A stretch of 64,000 nucleotides of DNA from positions 138,241,203 to 138,305,202 of the forward strand of contig OX578133.1 in assembly GCA_951213105.1 (NCBI GenBank), in the 5' to 3' direction. The position numbers and the translations under genes are program-made. Below, piece by piece: positions 42,474 through 54,839 of the stretch; the first letter of the stretch is position 1, and each line of letters begins with the position of its first letter. Below the pieces are notes generated by a model. It was given only the letters and a program-made list of their open reading frames with translations, ran no database searches and had not been told where the DNA came from. Source of the DNA: Amaurobius ferox. Lineage: Eukaryota > Arthropoda > Arachnida > Araneae > Amaurobiidae.

Positions 42474-44009
42474 GTAAATGAATTTGATAAAGAATTTTAA
42501 AAATATGATCTGAGAAAATCTAAGGCAATTAAAATGTTTATCTAATTTTTAAATAATGTTGAAAATGTAAATATTTAAGCTGCCCCTCTATACCAGAACA
42601 TATATATCTAATTTACATCCATGTATCTTAATTCAGTGTCTGTAAATGCTGTAGTAGAAAATCCAAGTAATGGACAGCTATGAAATTTAATGCAGAGATA
42701 CTTCAAGACAATTCCTAAAATTACTCAGAATGATGTTTTAAAATATGGATTTTATGATTTATTTATTTAATTTTAAAATAGAATTTTGAGTAATTTTTAC
42801 ACTAATACATTCATATTGACTGAAAAAATTATCACATAGTTTCAATCTTAATACCATCATAAAGTGCAAAGAAACTCCTTAATAAAATTTGAATTATATC
42901 TATAATACCTTTTTCTAATTTTTGATGATTTATTTAACCTGTTCAATTCATGACAGGCGAATGAAGAAGTGTTTCCGCGAGATCACATATAATGAGAATC
43001 ATCTGCTACTCCAGGCCCAGGCATTTTGGGATACTAAGCCTAACACAGCAAAAAAATTGTGTCAAATAAACTTTGCTTTAAAATACATCTATCATTATCA
43101 CAGAAATACATGGGTGTTATTGCATTTGAGAAACTGGACTCCCATTGTTTTTCTAATGTGAGTCTTGAGAACTTGTTTGTGTCATTTATTATTACTTCTA
43201 TAATATCATCGCTGAAATACAGATTAAAGAATTAATTTCCATTAATGAGATTTTGAACTGTATATATTTTGTCCAGAGTTCAGAAAACTGAATAGATGGC
43301 AGATCTTTGACATTTACAGTATTAATTACCTGTATAAAAATATTAACATCATTACATACATCGGTGTCTTTCGAATAAATTTTTAAACTAAAACGCAAAC
43401 AACTACTTCATTTTATTCACTTATACCACTATGAGATTCATTCATCAATTGTAAAATCTCACGGATAAATATTTCACTGTTTTCGGATAATTATTACAAT
43501 TCTTCTGACTAAATTCTTATTAGCTCATACCCACTCCCCCTGAATGCCAGCGATAAGGATTCCAAGCCCTAATCCTCTTCTAATCATACCACTCAAGACC
43601 CTCTTCATTGAAATAAACACAAAATAACTGCCATGAAAGAAACCATCCATTTAAATCTCTCAGTCAACATGCCTTTTAAATCAGAGCTACCACAACAGCT
43701 TTCATGTGCACTTTGAACAGCTTTCACATATTATCAAATTAGTCAGCATCCTAATGAAAAACTGAAATATGTAGATCAATCTTCTAAGTCACTAACTTTG
43801 CAAAAATTATGGGATTATAGTGCCATTTAATGTTATCTGTAATTTTTTATCAAAATTTTTCAGCAGCTGGTTGCCTATACGCATCAATGGGCCACAATGG
43901 CTGTCTCATATTCATTGGTAGGTGCATCAGTAGGCCGAGGAAGGAGAGAGCTAGCTCTCTGTTGTGTAGACGCACCATTGGTCCTCAAGAGGTTAAGAAG
44001 TGTTTTGAG
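42474..44009. other. NANS intron 5, first part
   Basis: A stretch at 42925-43160 is more complex than its surroundings (GGCGAATGAAGAAGTG, CTGCTACTCCAGGCCC) and open for 79 codons, but I recognise no domain. The stretch at 43890-44009 is also GC-richer. Both may be old transposon pieces. Confidence 0.45.
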
Positions 44010-47000
44010 TAGAGGTGTTCTGATATCCGATACCGATTATCAGTTTCACCGATATATCGGTATTATCCTGATAATGATGATAAACCAATATTTGAGAACT
44101 GATAAACCAATAGATCTGATATTTTTTTTTATTTTTTTTTTATACTTCAACATTGAGGAAATGGGTTTTCTTTAACTGCCTTTTATTCTGAAACAGAAAG
44201 GTAGACACTGGAGGCCAGGAATAAGTCTGTCGGATCCTGTGCATCTGCATGAAAGGGAAACTCTCAAGTTGAAGGTTATTCGGCGCTATGTTCAAATATT
44301 TATAGTCAATGGTACCACTCTTCTGTTATTTAGTTATTTATTTGTCTTTAGAATAGTATGGAGATTTTTAACTCATGATACATAAATGAAATTTCTTTTT
44401 AAAACTGAGTGAGTCAGTGGTAAGCAAGTCACAAAGGACAAACGAAACAAAACCACTCCTAGTTAGAACCATCCATAAACAAAACCATTCATAGCATAAA
44501 TATTAAACTTGGTGTTCCAATTAAAAACAGAATTGCCAGATTTGGCAACATTCTGCTAATCGGCCTACTTTTAAACACTTATCACAACTTTCTAAAACAT
44601 AAATTAACTAAAAATCTAATTTGAATTAAAAAAAAAATTACCAAGGTGCACCTTCCCGGGTCTTGCAGTACCTGTATACTATATTTCATGGTCGTATGAT
44701 GCTTAGATTTCCCATTATAGACTTCACACACACATCTTCCTTTATTTGGTAAGAAGGCCGAAGGCGACTTGTAAAACTATTTGCAAGTACTATTTTTCAT
44801 GTATGTCCTAAAATGCTTACCCACTTCTAGAAAGGGCAGAAACTTACAATTTGATGCACAGATAGTTCCAGTGGTGTAAATGGCAAGAAAATTCTAAAAA
44901 TCTGAAATTAATCCATGGCGATTATACTCTCCAATATCTGGTTCATATTTGATTAAATCTCGCTATTGCATTGGATATGAATAACCATTATTGTACGAAA
45001 GTTAAAATAAAGTTCAATATTCAGCCTCATTGTCCTACTATTTTCTTTAATTATTTAACTTGCATCTTTTCCCGTAAAATTCGCTTTACATTAGCTGAAT
45101 CAAGAGTAGAACAGCAAAAAGCAAAATATCTCCGTAAGAAACGAATAATAGTAGAACGGGAGATGAAAAGATCATGAATGATGTGCTTCCCTATCTGCCC
45201 GATGAATTAAAAGTTTTGTTTTCTTTACAAAAATTTAGCTCAATTATTTTTCGGTGTTAGTTTGAACTAAAAAGTTCTGAAAATTTAAACTCTTTAACAG
45301 TTTTCTCTAAAATTAATATTTGAGGATATAATTATTTGGACTGGAACCCTTACATTCTTCATTTGTAAAAGCACTGTTTTCACTAAGTATTTGTTTATGT
45401 TGAGTCAGCAGAGCCTAAACAAAACAGAGCGGGAACAGAATTGATGATTATGATGTTGTAGTTAACGATTTTATTTCTCATTTGTAGTAATGATGGAATT
45501 AAGGAGGTCGAGTCTAATAATATATTTTTTTTACCTCTATGTGAAACTTGTTTCCCAGTAATATATAGTTTTACTTTCTCATACAAAAGAATATAATATA
45601 GAGAAAGTATTGTTTTCACAAAATTTTTCGATTTTGAGATTATACTGCCAATTTATATTTTAGAACCTTGTTGAACACGTTTTGACTATTTTTAACATGA
45701 TGCCCATCTGGGGTCGATTTTTTGTGTACTCAGTAGGTGCCACAAATATTAATGAATTTTCACAAAATTTTATTTAACTTTGTTAATGAAAAATCTAGAA
45801 TTTTTTTTAAATTTGAGCAAAAACTTCCAAATTTATTGGATTTTTTTTTATTTTCTTAACATTGCAGCATATGACAAAATTTAACATAATCATATATAAA
45901 AGGGGGGTTATTTGTAGCTCAATGAACATGAAACTTTTAGTTTCAATCATTGTAGTAAAAATAATCACGATGCAATTTTTGTGTTCATGACCTCATCATC
46001 ACCCACCAAAGGGGCAAGGTTCCCTCTCTTAGATATTAGTAAGAGTGATCCCTAGATAGGTAAAGTGAACCAGTGTTGGCTGACAAAGGAGCATGTTTTC
46101 AGATAAGTGGTTCGTAATTTGTATCCACGCTGATGCAGTGGTTCTTTTCTATAAAAAAAAATTCCTTAAATACTTCAGTGTATAATAATAGATTTCTCAA
46201 ATAGTATAGCATATCCCATAGTACTCTACAGTATGGTTAGTTAATTCCATAAATTACATTTTATTGGGATGAGATTAGAGACATAGGCTCATAACCAATG
46301 CCAGTGACAACATTTTCAGGCCCCTATGCATTAAATGCACCTCTCTACTACTTTATATTTTAGAAGTCATTGATTCGGGCCCCAAGTCTCCCAGGCCCTT
46401 ATGCAAAACATTCTTTTGCCCCTACTTATCAGCCACCCTACTCGTGACAGGTTTGCTTTCTGTTTATTTATCAGTTGATGCATACAAAGCCTTTCTTTTC
46501 TGTTTTCTGCCTCCCCAGCAATTTTTTATTGAACTATTGCATAACCACGGCAGCAGACTATAATTTTGAAAGGTTGCCATGAATGTTTTCTGCTACAAAT
46601 GGTATTTGCTAAAAGTGTAGAGAATATTATTAAATCATGTCTGCAATTCGCCAGCACTGATATAACTTGCAATACATAAAAGTGTCTCATTAGAAGTATG
46701 ATCAATAGAAAGGTTTTGATGTATAGTACAATTTTTTTTTATTTGTGTATTTCTATACTCTTATATCCATGATTACAATCTGAAGTTTTATTACTTTATA
46801 CAATTTTTTCTTATACCCTATAGAAATATTTTTTCACTCTGTTCAGATTACTCTAAATTATTTATTATTTCACTATCATTCTTTTACTATGGTTTTTAGA
46901 AGACCGTATAAATTATTTATTAACATGTGTAATATAAATACTTTCATTTTTTAATATTTACGAAGGTGTCTAGTTAATTATGGCTAAAATAAGTATTATA

Positions 47001-47121
47001 CTTAATTTTACAGCAATTATGAATTTGTTATAAGTTATAACAGCAATCTATATCAGTATCAGATTATATTGGTTCTTCGGTAATCTGATAATATTGGTTA
47101 TTTGGTTTTGTGACATCCCTA
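44010..47121. mobile_element. hAT-like element, 3.1 kb, non-autonomous
   Basis: GTTTTGAG at 44002-44009 and 47122-47129 is an 8-bp duplication. The ends are TAGAGGTGTTCTGATA on the left and, inverted, TAGGGATGTCACAAAACC on the right. Next to the ends are GATTATC and GATAAACC-type subterminal motifs. No transposase can be read. It includes another CCAAGGTGCACC repeat (44640-44745) and a T-rich repeat at about 45590-45980. The TSD is the strongest evidence; terminal similarity is modest. Confidence 0.65.
44640..44745. repeat. Dispersed repeat with CCAAGGTGCACC, copy 2
   Basis: CCAAGGTGCACCTTCC, GGGTCTTGCAGTACCTG, TTCATGGTCGTATGATGC and ACATCTTCCTTTATTT match 16240-16376 in order. It is nested in the 44010-47121 element. 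Confidence 0.6.
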
Positions 47122-47399
47122 GTTTTGAGTATAGAACCATGTATTTAGACAAAATCCATTTTTATATCCCAACATTTCCTATACAAAAAAAACCTACATC
47201 ATGAAATTTAACAATCAACTTTCAAGATATCAAAATTAATATGATTTAGCAATTTTGAAGAATCTTTTCAGTTCAGAGCACATATAGCTGAAAGCCCCAG
47301 GATTATATGATACCTGGAACTTCACATTGGAAGCTTCAAAATCTGCTGCACATGCATACAGATGATGTTGGTTGAACAATTCAAAAGTGCTTAACTGAC

Positions 47400-47755
47400 A
47401 TCAGCTGTATGTACGCAAATTTAAGTCAGTTTCAAGAGAATGACAAACTTCCAAATGAGTGCTCAGTTTTCAAGGATAAAGACTGGCTGTGGGATCACAC
47501 ATTTCTTACAGATATAATGGGGCACCTAAATAGTTTAAATTTATGGTTATGGGGAAAAGACTGCCTTTTACCAATATTGGTGTCTCTATCATGATTTTTC
47601 TAAAAGCAAATTATTTCAATTCAATCGAATGCAAGAAGCAAAAATATCTGAAAATGCCTCAAATGATAAAAGGTACAAAAACTTTTGTGATTCCTTTGCC
47701 ACAAGACTCTGAAAAAGATAAGAAAATCATGACCTTAATCAATTGATTTTTTTAA
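47400..47755 (+). pseudogene. Probable hAT transposase fragment (GTF2IRD2-like type)
   Basis: About 60 codons from 47409 include FLTDIMGHLNSLNLWLWGKD, which resembles the segment FLxDIxxHLNxLNxxLQGK of GTF2IRD2-related hAT proteins. A frame change then leads to a Lys-rich tail ending at 47746. The assignment rests on this one motif. Confidence 0.4.
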
Positions 47756-47809
47756 GTCGTTAATTTAAATTAGGTATTCATGGGTGAAGAAGTTTAGTAA
47801 AAATGTATG

Positions 47810-48600
47810 AGATCATAGAATTAGTTGTAAAATTAATAAAACATATGGATCAGTGCTCTCCTGATGAGGGGGATGTAGATGACTTTTTAAACAAATCTTA
47901 TGCCAATGCTAACACAAACAATTTAACCACTGCAAAAAACTTCTGAATGTCCCAGTGTGTTGTAAGCAGCAAGACCAACAAAGAGAATTTGAAATGAAAA
48001 GTGATGTCAGTGCACTTAAAGATAATATGAGTGCATATGTCATAAAAACTACTAATTCTCAAAAACAGATCCTGATGAACATATAGCCAGATACATTTAT
48101 TCTACAAATTCTCTTGTTTGCTGTATTCAACATCCAGTATTTAAAACATGGTTTCTTCTTTATGACCAGGATATACTGCTCCAAATGAGATTGAAATAGG
48201 TGGTATTTTGTTTAAAAATATATGCAATCAAGAAAAGGCCGGATGTTCTAACTACTTAAATAGGCAAGTTGTTAATTTAAGTATAAATGCATGATCAAAT
48301 GTCCATACTGAACCAATTTTGTATGCTGTTATAACTAGTAGTAAAGGTGATAGCTACTTTGTTTACACTATTAATTCTTCTGGGCATCCACATGCTTCAG
48401 AGTATCTCGTAGAAGTTGTGAAAAAATACTCTGCAAAAATATGAAAATGTGCTCTTTTTTGCCAAAGTGTAGGCGCCCCATTTCCTCAAATATCACAATG
48501 GAATGGAATCCGTTAAAGAGTTATTTGCTTTTTACAATTATTTAACATTTTTAAGAAGGATCTCAACATTCCTCAGCAACCTTGCAAGTGGTCAGTCTAT
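47810..48600 (+). pseudogene. hAT transposase remnant with DUF659 domain
   Basis: DEHIARYIYSTNS and CCIQHPVFK lie near 48075-48145. Then GYTAPNEIEIGGILFKNICN, NYLNRQVVNLSINA, a stop in place of the Trp of the DGWSN motif, SNVHTEPILYAVITSSKGDS and SSGHPHASEYLVEVVKKYS (to about 48440). This is the DUF659 region of hAT transposases. Stops and frameshifts are frequent and the C-terminal catalytic and dimerisation parts are absent. Confidence 0.8.
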
Positions 48601-48604
48601 TATA

Positions 48605-49348
48605 CAGGGTGTTTCTAAAGTCACGCAACCCACATTTCTTTTGATATTTCCCAATAAAAGGACAAAAATATGAAATATTCACAGTAAATAGTTTAATGTC
48701 TGCATAACATCATGCCTTACAACAAATGCTGAAAATGAAACCATTTGCTGCCAAGCACAGCTCTACTCGACGACAGGTATTTGTAGCCACACGCTGCAGC
48801 ATATCGGTGGGGATGGGTGCAGTGATGTTGTGGATGTTGTCCTTTAAGGCTTCGATTGTCTTTGGATTGTTTGCGTATACACGTTCTTTGAGATAAGACC
48901 ATAGAAAGAAATCAGGGGATCTGGGTGGCCATAGTCCACATGAAATGACCCTATCACCAAACACTGATTCAATGACTGCAAGGGATTTTCTTGAGGTGTT
49001 TATTAGGCCTACTACTTCGTCGTCGGTCATTAACAGAACCAGTGTTCCTGAATTTTTTGACTACACGAAGTATCAATGATTTATTCGGCACATTTCATGT
49101 TTCAAAATGTTTGCAAAACGCTGAACGAACAGTTTTGTAAGAATTAGTCTTCAAATAATGCTCCACAATAAATACACGCTCCGGTAAACTGAGCGCCATT
49201 TTAAAACTATGTGAACTGACTCTGTGCTAACAACACCATCTATTGTGCATTATATGATGTATAAATAGCGTGAAATTCAAACATCTGTCTTTATATTTAT
49301 GAGAGATATCAACCGAAATGTGGGTTGCGCAACTTTAGAAACACCCTG
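48605..49348 (-). mobile_element. Miniature mariner-type element (DUF4817 family), TA duplication
   Basis: The left end CAGGGTGTTTCTAAAGTCAC and the inverted right end CAGGGTGTTTCTAAAGTTGC match over about 34 bp and are flanked by TA (48603-48604 and 49349-49350). Inside, on the minus strand, is the DUF4817 helix-turn-helix start MALSLPERVFIVEHYLKTNS (from about 49200) up to RNTGSVNDRRRSRP. A junction follows, then the C-terminal end of the transposase, CGLWPPRSPDFFLWSYLKER and on to 48710. The middle catalytic part is deleted. It inserted next to the DUF659 relic. Confidence 0.9.
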
Positions 49349-49549
49349 TAGTTTACAATAGCCTGTATGACTATACTAGAATCAAAAAGAATTGCAGTGT
49401 ACATATAAATCACAGGTCTACATTTTAAAGCATGAATACACTACATTTCACTGCAAGGAAACTCAAATTACCTCAACTAAGGGTGGTATTGATAGACTCT
49501 TGTGATACATCCTGGGAAATGCTTTATGGTTAAGCAGTCTATCAAACTG

Positions 49550-50076
49550 CAGTTTTTTGGATGTATAGCACTTCAAGCAGCAGCAGATACACTTTTGAAG
49601 GCATTACCCAGTTTAAATACCTAAGTGCTCTTATCACTAGTAACAGAAATCTTAAAACAAGTTATAAACAGATTAATAATGAAAATAGATGCTACCATAG
49701 GCTAAAAAAGCACTCAGATTGCATAAAATCAGTCTTAAATTAAAACCAAGATAAAAATTTATAAAAATATTCTCCACCCTATTATTTTATATGGCTGTAA
49801 ATTCTGAACACTTAACAATCTGAAAAAAAAGAAACTTCACATATTTGAGAGAAAAATTTTCTCCAAAAGATATTTGGCTGGCCCAGTGTGTGAAAATGAA
49901 GTATGGCACACATGTTCCAACCATAAGCTGTACAAACTCACCAAAGAGCCACACATCAATAGAGCTTATTAAAGCTGGTAGAATTAGATGGCTAAGACAC
50001 TTATGGATATTTTAAGAGATATACCTTGTAATGCCAGAAATATAAAATATTATGGATTGGGAAGGAATAAGAAATG
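49550..50076 (+). pseudogene. LINE reverse-transcriptase C-terminal fragment
   Basis: TFEGITQFKYLSALITSN (49585 on) matches the pattern FKYLGxxITSN just after the RT domain of RTE/L1-like elements. In broken frames it is followed by ENRCYHRLKKH, LYGCKF, RKIFSKRYLAGPV, NHKLYKLTKEP and IKAGRIRWLRH, the usual C-terminal order. The text stops at GLGRNKK, where the LTR-like sequence begins. Confidence 0.75.
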
Positions 50077-50766
50077 ATGGAGCAAGGAATGCGGGCGGAA
50101 TGAATATCCCCACGCTAAGCACATTGGCGGTAACATACAGGTGGCCCCATGTCTTACATACCACGCCCCATGTCTACATACCACGCTAAGCCATTTAGCG
50201 GCAACCGAGACGGTTCCACGTGTCTACGGATCAGCCCTCATGTCTACATACCAGCACGTAGACCATCCAGCGGAAAAAAGATATAAGTGAGAGTTCCTCG
50301 GAGTTGAAAAACAGTTAGAGTTGGTCAAGGCAGTCTGTTGGAGTTGGACCTTTATGTAGAGCAAGGCAGTATAGTAGTTTGTAAATTGTGTGTGATGAGC
50401 TCGCAGATTCAGCTGGTGTTGAAATGGTGAAAAACCCCGACGATTCTCCCAAGATGTGCAAGATCATATCAGGTACATTTTAAATTAGATGAAGATTTTC
50501 TCAATAATTGTGTTTTTATAGAAAAAGCTAATTAATTAGTCCCACCACTTGATCCAACCTAAGGTCTCAATTTATCTGGCATTACAACCCCCAAACTACC
50601 TTTGAGATGTATTCAAATATTGTGCTACTATTTTAATTTTGTAAAATTTAAGAGTGTAATATAATCATGTACTAAAATAAACGTTTGTTCTTTTTCTATT
50701 AACCTTTTCAATCTTCTAAGTTGTCCCGTTATGCACAAAATTAGGTGGGTTTTGCGGCCACCAAAT
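50077..50766 (+). repeat. Probable solo LTR, about 690 bp
   Basis: It abruptly replaces the LINE fragment with GC-richer DNA. It has repeated CATGTCTACATACCACG and CCACGCTAAGC motifs, a TATAAGTGAGAG box (50282), a GAGTTG-rich region after it, AATAAACG near 50678 and an end at GTTTTGCGGCCACC. The order fits U3-R-U5 of a retroelement. The exact ends are uncertain, with AAATG as a possible 5-bp duplication, and no internal region is present. Confidence 0.6.
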
Positions 50767-51912
50767 GCAATATACACAGCAGTAAGTTTAGAACATATTA
50801 AATGCATGATTAATATACTAATTAAATTAATATTTAATTAAATGCATATTTCAACACCATATTAAATCGGCACTTGATTTTATTAATAGACACAATTCAT
50901 AATCGGCAATTAAATTCGGCACATACCTTTTCAAAAACATCTGGTGTAAGCAGCAAACAGCACTTGACTTTCCCTATATAATAGAATGAATTTACTTCTT
51001 TCACAGGGAAGAAATGATGTGTAAGATCCACAGCACAATGTTTTTAACACTGAATTATTGTATATTTGATGCTGTTTCGGATGGCAGTATGCAAAACTAT
51101 TTCAAAGTACTCAATTAACTTATATTTCTTACAACTCTAAATTGGCAATTATCAATATTGATAGCATTCACAATAAGCAATATAGCCCATATATTAAAAT
51201 ATTTGAATAATTAATTCATCAATTTTGTACCAAGTTGGCAATATTTCACTAAATTAGTTGCCAGGTTCAACAAATTTATCACCAAGTATTACAGACAAAT
51301 GGAGATAAATGCTTTTCTTATATATGAATGACTATTGGCAAATTGTTAAGCATAAAAATACAATACTATTACCCAAAGTATCTTCTTTCATGAAAGGAAT
51401 GAACTAGATCAACGAGAATGATGTTCACAATTTTGTATAATATTACATATAAAAGTGAACATATTTCCCAATAGTTAATACTTTTTAATTTTATATGATT
51501 ATTTTAATAAAATATTTTTGCAATATCTTGAGAACAGTTCATGCTAGCATTCTAAAGTTTATGTCATTCATTTTCTAATGAAAAATTACATAAAAAATAA
51601 TCATTTACGTAACATTAATAAGATTCTGATTTTTTAATATTTTTCAAAATTTTGCTCAAACATTTGGGGTGGGTCTTTTCAAACATTTGATTACATGTAA
51701 AATTAGTAGGGTTCCAGTGTTCACTGATTGTAATATTTTTTCCAAATTTCATTCGAAATGCTCTATTCATTTGTGAGATATTGCATCTAAACACACATAA
51801 ACATTACCTCAATAACATTCATTTCGAGTTAAGGATGCTTGAAACATGCTCTTCTGTTAATAATTCAAATTCAAATTTTCAACCCATCACAATACTTTCC
51901 CTATGCAGTATC
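50767..51912. other. NANS intron 5, AT-rich; foldback-family fragment at the right
   Basis: CAATACTTTCCCTATGCAG at 51890-51908 is the terminal motif of the palindrome family seen at 26441-27968. The hAT at 51913 inserted into it. No gene signal was seen. Confidence 0.55.
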
Positions 51913-52240
51913 ACAGCTGCCAACTTTTACTGGGAGACTGTCAGGTTTTCTCTATATCTCCCGGTCTCTCAGTAAGTTGCTCAATCTCCCGATTTTCAGT
52001 TAGCTGCCCTTCGTATTTTCCCCTTTCTAGGCAGAGATCATGCTAATGCGAGTTATGGGGCTTGCTTCGGGTTTTTTCCGCATGTCAATTTTCTGCAGAC
52101 CATCATGTAGGAGGAGTGGATCAGGCGTGAGTTACATGTGAAGTGCTTTGGTTCTTGGTTGTCAATTTTCTGCTACTGCTGAAGAGGAATGGGAAGAATC
52201 ACTTCATCCATAACTGTGCCAATAACTAATAATTGTTTGT

Positions 52241-52639
52241 TTGTTGTTTACACTTGTTACCATGTGCTATGATTACTTCAGAATTCTAATGTCTAATAAG
52301 AAGTACTATGAATTCTTTAAGGACTCTTATTCTGAAAAATTTAACTTGAAATTGTCTAAAGGTAGTGAATATGCTTTTTGTTCAATCTGTTCAATGAACT
52401 TCAAAATTTCACACAGTGGAGGAGGATATATTATTGCTCATGCCAAAACCAAAAAGCATGTGGACAAAAAAATTGCAATTGAAGGAAATGCAGACATCAA
52501 ACACAGTTTCTTTGTAATTGAAAATAATAGTGTGATACCTGTTGTATGGTATTTTACCACACGTCCTTTCCGGGACTTGAAGGGTGGCTGTGATCAGAAA
52601 AATACACTTAGACATCAATTGAAAATAAGGATATTGTGA
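52241..52639 (+). pseudogene. N-terminal hAT protein fragment with BED-like zinc finger
   Basis: An open frame with MSNKKYYEFFKDSYSEKFNL, then YAFCSICSMNFKISHSGGGY and IIAHAKTKKHVDKK. The order Cys-x2-Cys, Ser-His, Gly-Gly, His-x4-5-His is that of BED-like fingers in hAT proteins of the KIAA1586/ZBED-like kind. The catalytic part does not follow. The initiator is probably the ATG at 52290 (MSNKKYY) rather than the first upstream start. Confidence 0.65.
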
Positions 52640-53479
52640 TAGAATTTTAAAACAAAACATTTATTAACACCCACTATTTTAAAACACAATATATAACGTA
52701 TTTTAAATGGATACAATTCCTTTCTATCAACTCCCATTAACTACCCTTTGCTCTAAACATAGCATGCTTCGGGGCTCACTAAACATTACGTGTCTTACAC
52801 TAAAATGTTACTCTAGACATGACAGGAAAAATGTATTTCACGTGTCCAAAAACAGAGGGAGATAGAACAAACACTCAAGGGGAGCTGTATATTGAAAAAA
52901 GCCTACCATGACTGCTGATTGCAGTGATGTGGCATCAGGCTCAGGCAGTCTCCCACAGGGATGGTCAGTTTTCTCTGATCATCATCAAAATCTTCTCAGG
53001 TTTTTTCACACTTCTATCCCAAAACTTTTTCCTGGCTCCTCCAAACTGCTCTCCTCTCTACTCGAAAAAAAAAACTGAAAATTCACACCCGCCTACACCA
53101 TTCTTGATTGGCCTTTGTGGTCAAGAACAATGCCCAGGGCACTTACCATTGGACATAATGACCCTTCAGGCCACTGACATTTTTAGCCCCATGTAACATC
53201 TGACTCCACTGTACCCTAATTCAAAGGGGCCAGTATCCCTTTCAGACACCAAACACCTATGACTGTTAGGCCACAGAGAATTCCAAAACTCCAACTTGTT
53301 TCCGGCCTTGGCAAACAGGTGGCCAGATGGGGCGCAGGGTAAACATTGCCTTGCCGTCTCTGGGACTGACATCTGTGCATCCTGATCCAAATTTAAGATA
53401 TTGGAGATATGGGATACCTGCATACAATACCTGCTGAATGTTATAATCATTGCTGGAAGAATGTAAACAAATGATCATG

Positions 53480-54225
53480 ACTCACTATTCCCCTGAACGA
53501 TGTCCAGAAACACAACTTTATTTTTGAATCACTCGCGTTCTTGGGAGTGACTCATAGCATTCTTTCAGCAGTAGTCTTCATGCAAGTTGAATATCCAATG
53601 CATACGCAAACTCATTTGCATATTAAGGGATGGACCCCAGACATTGTTGTATACTGGTAGGTACCAATACCCGTGTATTTAAAAAGTTCACCTTGGAAAT
53701 GATCTTTAGATAGATTGAAAATCAGTAGATTAATCTTGTGTTGGGATCTGATAACAGAGTGATGGTCTTCAAATTGAAAGCGTTAGTTATAAAGGCAAGT
53801 TTAGTATTTAAGGATATGCAGTTGTGTTAATCTGTGTATCTGACAGCTTTTGTCACATAAGTATTATACTGGTGATTTATGCTTTTAATATTTGAGCATG
53901 TGTACGACCGTTCATAAGCACTAAAGTATCTAGTCATTTTGTGTTAGAATATAGTTTCTTAATGTTCCAGTATATGACAAACATAAGGTAAAAGTCACAT
54001 GACATATGATGGAAAAACTCATCACTATTCATGTTTGCATTGAACTTCTTAAATATTTTCAACTCTACAATCAAACCTTGTATATATGTTTAGCTGCATA
54101 TTGCTAAAGCAGCTAGCCGTTGTAACATGGCAAGATCCTTACATTCTAAATAAACATGGACTTTGTTATTCAACCTGTGTGTGTGTGTGGACTCTTGTGC
54201 TTCCTTCTTTTGGCACTACACTACT
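53480..54225 (+). repeat. Possible solo LTR inside the hAT
   Basis: It has a GTATTTAAAAAG box (53671) and, at the end, AAATAAACATGGACTTTGTT, CCTGTGTGTGTGTGTGG and GGCACTACAC, a layout seen in retroelement LTRs. The ends are not defined and no duplication was found. Confidence 0.3.
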
Positions 54226-54639
54226 CTGCTCATGATGAATTAGTATATTTTTTTCACTCAAGTCGTACAATCATCACATATTTCAGTTTTATATGTTAAA
54301 ATGTGTTTATTATGATGTTTTAAGTATAACATTTAGGAGTATACATTGCATTGTCATATGAAGATCTCCCATTTTTTCATATTTTCATTCAAAAATCTCC
54401 TGGTTTTTCATATTTGGAGGTTGGCAGCTATGCACTATATAGGGAAAGTAAGAATGGCCTTCTCAAACTAGAGGGATCTAGGATGAAAGGAAGGCCATCC
54501 ACAAGATGATTGGACACAATCATAAATGGCCTTCAGATGCTTGGAGTTCAGGGCTAGCAGACTGCTGCTGTGGATAGGGGAATATGGAGACACATTACTG
54601 CCATAGCCAGGGCCTGCAACAGGCTGTAGCACTGAAGAA

Positions 54640-54830
54640 GATGTATGTGTATGCTTGTGCATGCATTAGTAATTGTGTGCATGTGTTAGTAATTGTGTGT
54701 ATGTGCTTACGTACATGTGTGTATGTGCATGTATTAGTAATTGTATGTGCTTGTGTACATGTGTATGTATTCAAGCGTTTGTGCTTAAGTATATGCATAC
54801 ATGTGTGTGTGTTTTTGTATGTGTGCCCCT
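54640..54830. repeat. TG-rich minisatellite
   Basis: Degenerate units with TTAGTAATTGTGTGCATGTG and ATGTGTGTATGTGC recur. Open frames on both strands here are products of the repeat. Confidence 0.85.
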
Positions 54831-54839
54831 TGAGCTTCT

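Larger units (their letters stand above)
51913..54431 (+). mobile_element. hAT element with BED-like finger, 2.5 kb
   Basis: The left end ACAGCTGCCAAC and the inverted right end ATAGCTGCCAAC are flanked by GCAGTATC (51905-51912) and GCACTATA (54432-54439), an 8-bp duplication with two mismatches. CTCCCGATTTT-type subterminal motifs repeat at both ends. The flanks read as one interrupted foldback-family sequence, CTTTCCCTATGCA then TATAGGGAAAGTAAGAATGG. Only the start of a transposase-like protein is present (52241-52639). Confidence 0.75.
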
